From: Adiantum capillus-veneris
Lineage: Eukaryota; Streptophyta; Polypodiopsida; Polypodiales; Pteridaceae
DNA length: 64,000 nt
Assembly (NCBI GenBank): GCA_014529385.2
Contig: CM043953.1
Location: forward strand, 113,399,549-113,463,548
Direction: 5' to 3'
The notes beneath the pieces are model-generated. The model was not told the origin of the DNA. It was given only the letters and a program-made list of their open reading frames with translations, and made no database searches. Numbering within the stretch: position 1 is the first letter of the stretch; each line of letters begins with the position of its first letter. Both the position numbers and the translations under genes were made by a program. This document shows positions 59,835-64,000 of this stretch, one piece after another.

Positions 59835-61307
59835 TACGAAGCATCACTAGGAACAAATAGTACGCCTCAAATTTCTTATTACGAGGAACCGATTGAGCCT
59901 TACGTAATTGAACCTGAACCACAGATGGACGTAGACGAAGCCTATCAACCGTGGGAAAATAACGAGGGTATGGCACCACCAACGTATGTAGCACAACCTT
60001 CGAGGGACCAATATTTGGTGGACGAAAGAACGCTAATGTTCATTACGAACCAAAACTACAAACCGAGAGGATATCCTAATAGGGCGGGACAACCTATGGG
60101 ACCACCTCCTCAAAATCAACAACCAATTGGGCCGTGCTATAGCTGTGGAAGTACTGATCATTGGGAGCATCATTGTCCTTTCAAAGGCAAAAGAGTGAAA
60201 ATTTTTGGATTTTGTGACGGGTGTGGTGTGAATCACATACTGCTAGATTGCCCAAGGAATCCGGACAACAAAGGAAAAACAACTATAAATATTGTGGGAG
60301 TGTTACCAAGTGCAAGCAGTGGATCAGAAACTGAACCCATGATCCAGATCAATGCGGTAACCAGAGCCCAAGCCAAGGACATAGAGAAAAACAAGCCATT
60401 GGAAGAAAAGGTTGAGATGCCAATACCCACAAAAAATGAGAGTTTATCTGTGAGATCCCAGCGGAAATCCTGGAAGGCAAAATGAGACAGAATGAAAACA
60501 AAGAGGATAAAAACCCAAATTGCCATGCAAAATGAGCTACATGAAACGAAAGAGCAACTGAAACAAGAAAAAGATAGTAAAACTGCTGAGCACAATAACA
60601 AGCCGAGGAAAGAATCCTCAAGGAGATTAGTCTTGGTCGAGAAAGTGTTAGAGCCTTTAGATGCTCTATTACAAGCGTATGAAGCAAGGCTAAAAACACA
60701 CCAAACCTTAGAGCAGAGATGGTTGAATTATCCTCAACCAGAAGTGGAAACGAAGCGTTTGGAAATGTGTAAACACCTCATTGAAACAACCCAGGCATTG
60801 ATGGAACCTATTGCGATTAGAACCCCAGAACAAGAATTGCTGATTCACAAAGAGCGAGAAAAACTGAAGGATAAATCAGAACAAGCAAACGAACCTAGGC
60901 CTAAAATGAGATTGTCATTGGATCACTCAGGGGTGCCAAACACCATTGATAATGCTAAGTCAACGACTATAATGCCAATTCCAGAAGTGGAAGAACCATG
61001 GCAACAATACTAATGGGAAACCATCAGAAATAGAAAGAACGGGAGCGCGACGTTACAGTCTGCATCGATTTCTGAGGTTAATATGAACAATGAATTTTAT
61101 CCAAGAGATATACAATCGCTGTATGGAGATGCGGGAACGGAGGTTTCGATGAAAAGAAAAGCTCAATCCCTGAAAACCCTGCCTTCATTTATAGGTGAAC
61201 ACGAGGCAAAATCGGAGATAAGGTCAGTCCCATCCCAGATAAGAACTATTCCACAAATGATTGACTCAAAAATTCTTCAAGAGATGCTGTCGACACTTAT
61301 AACATGA
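59835..61307 (+). pseudogene. G2 gag C-terminus with two zinc knuckles and helical spacer
   Basis: Continues the gag frame as YEASLGTNSTPQISYYEEPI. Two knuckles follow: CYSCGSTDHWEHHC and, 18 residues on, CDGCGVNHILLDC, likely for RNA binding. The frame to 60485 ends by TGA. The next frames (60492-61013: LQAYEARLKTHQTLEQRWLN; LLIHKEREKLKDKSEQANEP) form a Lys/Glu-rich, probably coiled-coil spacer, then 61083-61307. Small frameshifts separate them. The spacer is long for a gypsy gag-protease junction. Confidence 0.75.
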
Positions 61308-61985
61308 ACAATTACCCTGCCAGAACTCTTGAAAGTCAGACCACACTTATGGGAAGACATGGGGAAACATTTGGAGAGCAAGGAAATAAAGATTCCTCTT
61401 CAGACAAACCCTACGGTAGAAGAACACAAATGGGAGGGTCAACCCAAAGCCCAACCTGTGCCCATAAACAAGGTCGGAGATTATTGTAAAGGTGAGGAAG
61501 GTAATACAACCTTACCTATCGAAGATATGGATATAAAGACGATAGCTATCCTAGACAGTGGGGAGGGAGTTGCGATTGCTACAAAGAAAATCTGGGAGAA
61601 GTGGGGCCGTCCAGCTCTCAGAAAGACGAGAATGAAACTGCAACTTGCAGATGGGTATGTAGAGAGACCTTTGGGAATCCTGGACCAAATAGTTGTAACT
61701 TCGTGTGGAATTAACTATGAGCACACCTTTGCCGTGGTAGATTTCGGGAAAATGAACAACTTTGACATTATTTTGGGGCGACCTTTTATGCGTCAACTCA
61801 AAATGACATAAGATTGGGGATACGACCAAATTTACCTAAGGGATGAGGAGCTAATAACGAAAATCAACATGAAAGATCACAACTATAGAAACGTTGCAAA
61901 AACACCAGTGCAAGAATTTGATTCAACCACAATGAACGGAAAAGAAATACCTGCGTGGTTACAAACGAAAGCACATGTCTAGATG
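61308..61985 (+). pseudogene. G2 protease
   Basis: ORF 61329-61811. TIAILDSGEGVAIATKKIWE holds the active-site DSG. GYVERPLGILDQIVVTSCGI, then HTFAVVDFGKMNNFDIILGR and PFMRQL are the flap and C-terminal strand. After a TAA at 61809-61811 the frame goes on (DWGYDQIYLRDEELITKINM). The catalytic triad is intact; nonsense and frameshift outside. The protease would mature the polyprotein. Confidence 0.82.
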
Positions 61986-62937
61986 TGTGGAGAATCCGAT
62001 TATGGAGACTTAATAAAAGAGGAATGTGCGTTGGAAAGATCCATAGAAGACGAGGCTTATCTCCCAGAACCTTTCCCTGAACATTTATTTGAGCCATTTG
62101 GGTGGACTCAAATATTTTCCACCTTGGACGTATGCCTTAACGAATGCACGCCTACAAAATTTTGTGACAATGAAGGATACGACCTAGTAACGTTGCAAAT
62201 GGCTAGCGTCATCCTTGAGTCAGGGTCAGATAGCGAGGAACAGGAAGAACCACTACGTGAGACTGAGCGTAAAAGAATAGTTGATGAGATATCTGTAGTG
62301 GACGATAGGAATTGAATAGAGGAGGAATTCACAGATTCACTAAGCGATGACCTCCCATCACTGGGTGATGAAACCCAGATGATAGATGCTGATACAAAAG
62401 ATCAAGTGGATCAAAGATGAATAGGAAGTACATATCGAGACCGGACAGGTTTTACGAGTTTCCTAACCAAAAACCTAGTCGACAAGACCGGTATAGATCA
62501 AAGAGAACAAGGAAATCAAGAGCGAATAAGCATAAACCCATGCCTCTTGTCAATGACAAAAAGGGATATCTAAGGCTTGTAAAAGCTGACGATTGTGTAA
62601 AAGACAAGGTCACTGGCAGCTTTATCGGAACTAAACCATGGAAAACAACAAGAAGAACAAGCGCGAGAAGCAAACGAATGAGACACCTAAGGAGGGGGAA
62701 ACAGTGTCTAGAATGACCAAAATAGAGCGGAAAACCGAATACAATAAACTCAAATGGACCCTCAAAGACGTATGGACAACTGAAATGGAAACAGACGAGG
62801 ACACGAATTCTGACAAGATAGATGCGCCATCCCATTATAAGAAGTATACCATACAAGATAGGAAAATCATAGTGCAACAACCAATGAGGGAATTGAAGGA
62901 ACCTGGTACATCATACGACGGTCCTTAAAAAGCCAAA
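61986..62937 (+). pseudogene. G2 protease-RT spacer (acidic, then basic)
   Basis: Frames 61983-62315 (YGDLIKEECALERSIEDEAY; LESGSDSEEQEEPLRETERK) and 62417-62928 (Lys/Arg/Thr-rich: SKRTRKSRANKHKPMPLVND; MENNKKNKREKQTNETPKEG) have no known domain. Spacers between protease and RT are normal in this group, but this one is about 950 bp with strong charge segregation. Confidence 0.55.
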
Positions 62938-64000
62938 CGAATAGATCTAGCGGAGCAAGGAGAAGATTCAAAACCTGCATATATTGCCACGGATCTTACT
63001 GAAGAAGAGGAAAAGCTTTTGATAGCTACTCTTAGACAGTATAGAGATGTGTTTGCATGGTCATACAAAGATCTTAAGGGGGTGGATCCAAGTATCTATC
63101 AACACACAATACCCCTTAAGAATGACACCAAATGAAGCAGACAACGTCCTTATACTTACAATGAGACATTTGCAAGGAAGATCAAGGAGGAGATAGATAA
63201 GCTGAGAGAGGCAGAGTTTATTTACGAAATTGAGCACACTGACTGGGTTTCATTGATTGTGGTGGTCCCGAAGAAAAATGGGAAGTCGAGAGTGTGCGTC
63301 AATCTTAAGAAAGTAAACACTGCTACAATTCAGGACAACTATCCCCTACCCATTACTGATCATGTAATAGAAAGAGTGGCGGGAAAAGAATCTTACAGTT
63401 TCTTAGATGGCTTTTCGGGCTACAACCAACTCGCAATAAAGCCAGATGATCAGCACAAGACGGCTTTTGCAACTAAATGGGGCATTTTTGCATTCAGGGT
63501 AATGGCTTTTGGCTGAACGAATGCACCAGCCACATTTCAGAGGCTAATGGGTCATGATTTTAAAGAATATCTAAGACAATTCTTAAAAATTTACATGGAT
63601 TACTTGTGCGTTCACTCTCGTAAGATTGGAGCATATAGAGCACTTGACCAAATTGTTTGAAAAATGTAGATTGTATCGGATTTGCCTGAATCCGGAGAAA
63701 TGTGTCTTCATGGTAAGACAAGGCAAAATATTGGGACATATAGTGTCCAAAAATGCTATTTTGACAGACATGGAGAAGATTGGCATTATTGTTGATCTAT
63801 CCCGACCAGTAAAGGTAAAGGAGGTACAAGCATTTATGGGCCATTGTGGATATTATCGCATATTTATCTACTCATATGCTATAATTGCAAAACGACTTTA
63901 CGCGTTGATAACTAAATTTGAGTGGATAGATGAGTGCGGAAAGCTTTTCAAATGTTGAAGCAAAGATTGATATCCACTCCAATTTTGAAGGCTCCGGATC
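62938..64000 (+). pseudogene. G2 reverse transcriptase (truncated by the window end)
   Basis: Begins AKRIDLAEQGEDSKPAYIAT, then LRQYRDVFAWSYKDLKGVDP, PLKNDTK, a TGA (63132-63134) and RQRPYTYNETFARKIKEEID. Fingers and palm: DWVSLIVVVPKKNGKSRVCV, YSFLDGFSGYNQLAIKPDDQ. A TGA near 63516 interrupts FG-TNAPATFQRLM. The catalytic box reads YMDYLCVHS, with Tyr (63601-63603) for the second Asp. A frameshift near 63625 and another near 63950 follow. RNase H and integrase lie beyond the window. Confidence 0.85.

Larger units (their letters stand above)
49879..64000 (+). mobile_element. G2: Ty3/gypsy element with pre-gag ORF, split by Copia-3 and cut by the window end
   Basis: Plus strand: 5' LTR (about 49879-50712), PBS, 1.5-kb leader with palindromes, pre-gag ORF, gag, two-knuckle region, protease, acidic spacer and RT. 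Excising Copia-3 and one AACCT rejoins the frame as IRYAQP-YEASLGTNST. The RT region (GVDPSIYQH, DDQHKTAFATKWG) resembles the Tat/Athila (OTA) side of plant gypsy elements. Many frames are broken. It faces G3 head to head and seems inserted in or next to G3 gag. Confidence 0.82.

Overview
This is plant nuclear DNA from a large, repeat-rich genome. The evidence is Tnt1/Tork-like and other Ty1/copia polyproteins, a chromovirus-type Ty3/gypsy element with a C-terminal chromodomain, gypsy elements with plant-type gag and pol, primer-binding sites complementary to plant initiator tRNA-Met, a plant-specific lipid-transfer-type cysteine protein, and long (GA)n, (CT)n and (AC)n arrays. The species cannot be fixed from sequence alone. 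A fern, gymnosperm or other large-genome land plant is possible. No bacterial genes, rRNA, tRNA genes or CRISPR arrays were seen.

Layout. Positions 1-3.6 kb: the tail of an unidentified split gene (one convincing internal exon, 56-331), then low-complexity non-coding DNA. Positions 3.6-21.4 kb: a minus-strand chromovirus (G1) with 1.5-1.7 kb LTRs, split by two plus-strand copia insertions. Copia-1 (9038-14536, TSD CATCT) lies exactly inside the G1 protease codons. Copia-2 (16551-19845, TSD ATTTG) lies in the G1 leader. Positions 21.4-28.7 kb: a short gypsy pol fragment, then a large element with PBS, polypurine tract and two truncated LTRs but no coding capacity (LARD-like). Positions 28.7-36.2 kb: a 141-codon orphan ORF and the decayed 3' half (PR-RT-RNaseH-IN-extra protease-like region) of a second minus-strand gypsy element (G3). 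Positions 36.3-42.0 kb: a microsatellite-dense block holding a lipid-transfer-protein-like gene, a (CT)n/(GA)n inverted-repeat structure and a 5'-truncated LINE. Positions 42.1-49.9 kb: the gag half of G3, split by minus-strand Copia-4 (43663-49402, TSD GGGCC). From 49.9 kb to the window end: a plus-strand gypsy element (G2) of the same broad group as G3, with an unusual pre-gag ORF, palindromic leader motifs and minus-strand Copia-3 (54671-59829, TSD AACCT). G2 runs off the right edge inside reverse transcriptase.

How it fits together: this is a nest of at least eight retroelements, and insertion order can be read from target-site duplications and restored reading frames. All copies are visibly defective. 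Copia-1 is the youngest (one difference in 192-bp LTRs), yet it has an amber codon, a protease active-site Asp-to-Asn change and an RNase H deletion. The only host-type coding sequences are the 56-331 exon, the lipid-transfer-like gene at 37.3-37.7 kb (which appears to have lost its last two cysteines by frameshift) and possibly the orphan ORF at 29.9-30.3 kb. No undescribed system can be proven here. The best candidates for something new are the G2 pre-gag ORF with its palindrome-bearing leader, the protease-like motif downstream of the G3 integrase, and the SSR-armed inverted repeat at 37.7-38.1 kb.
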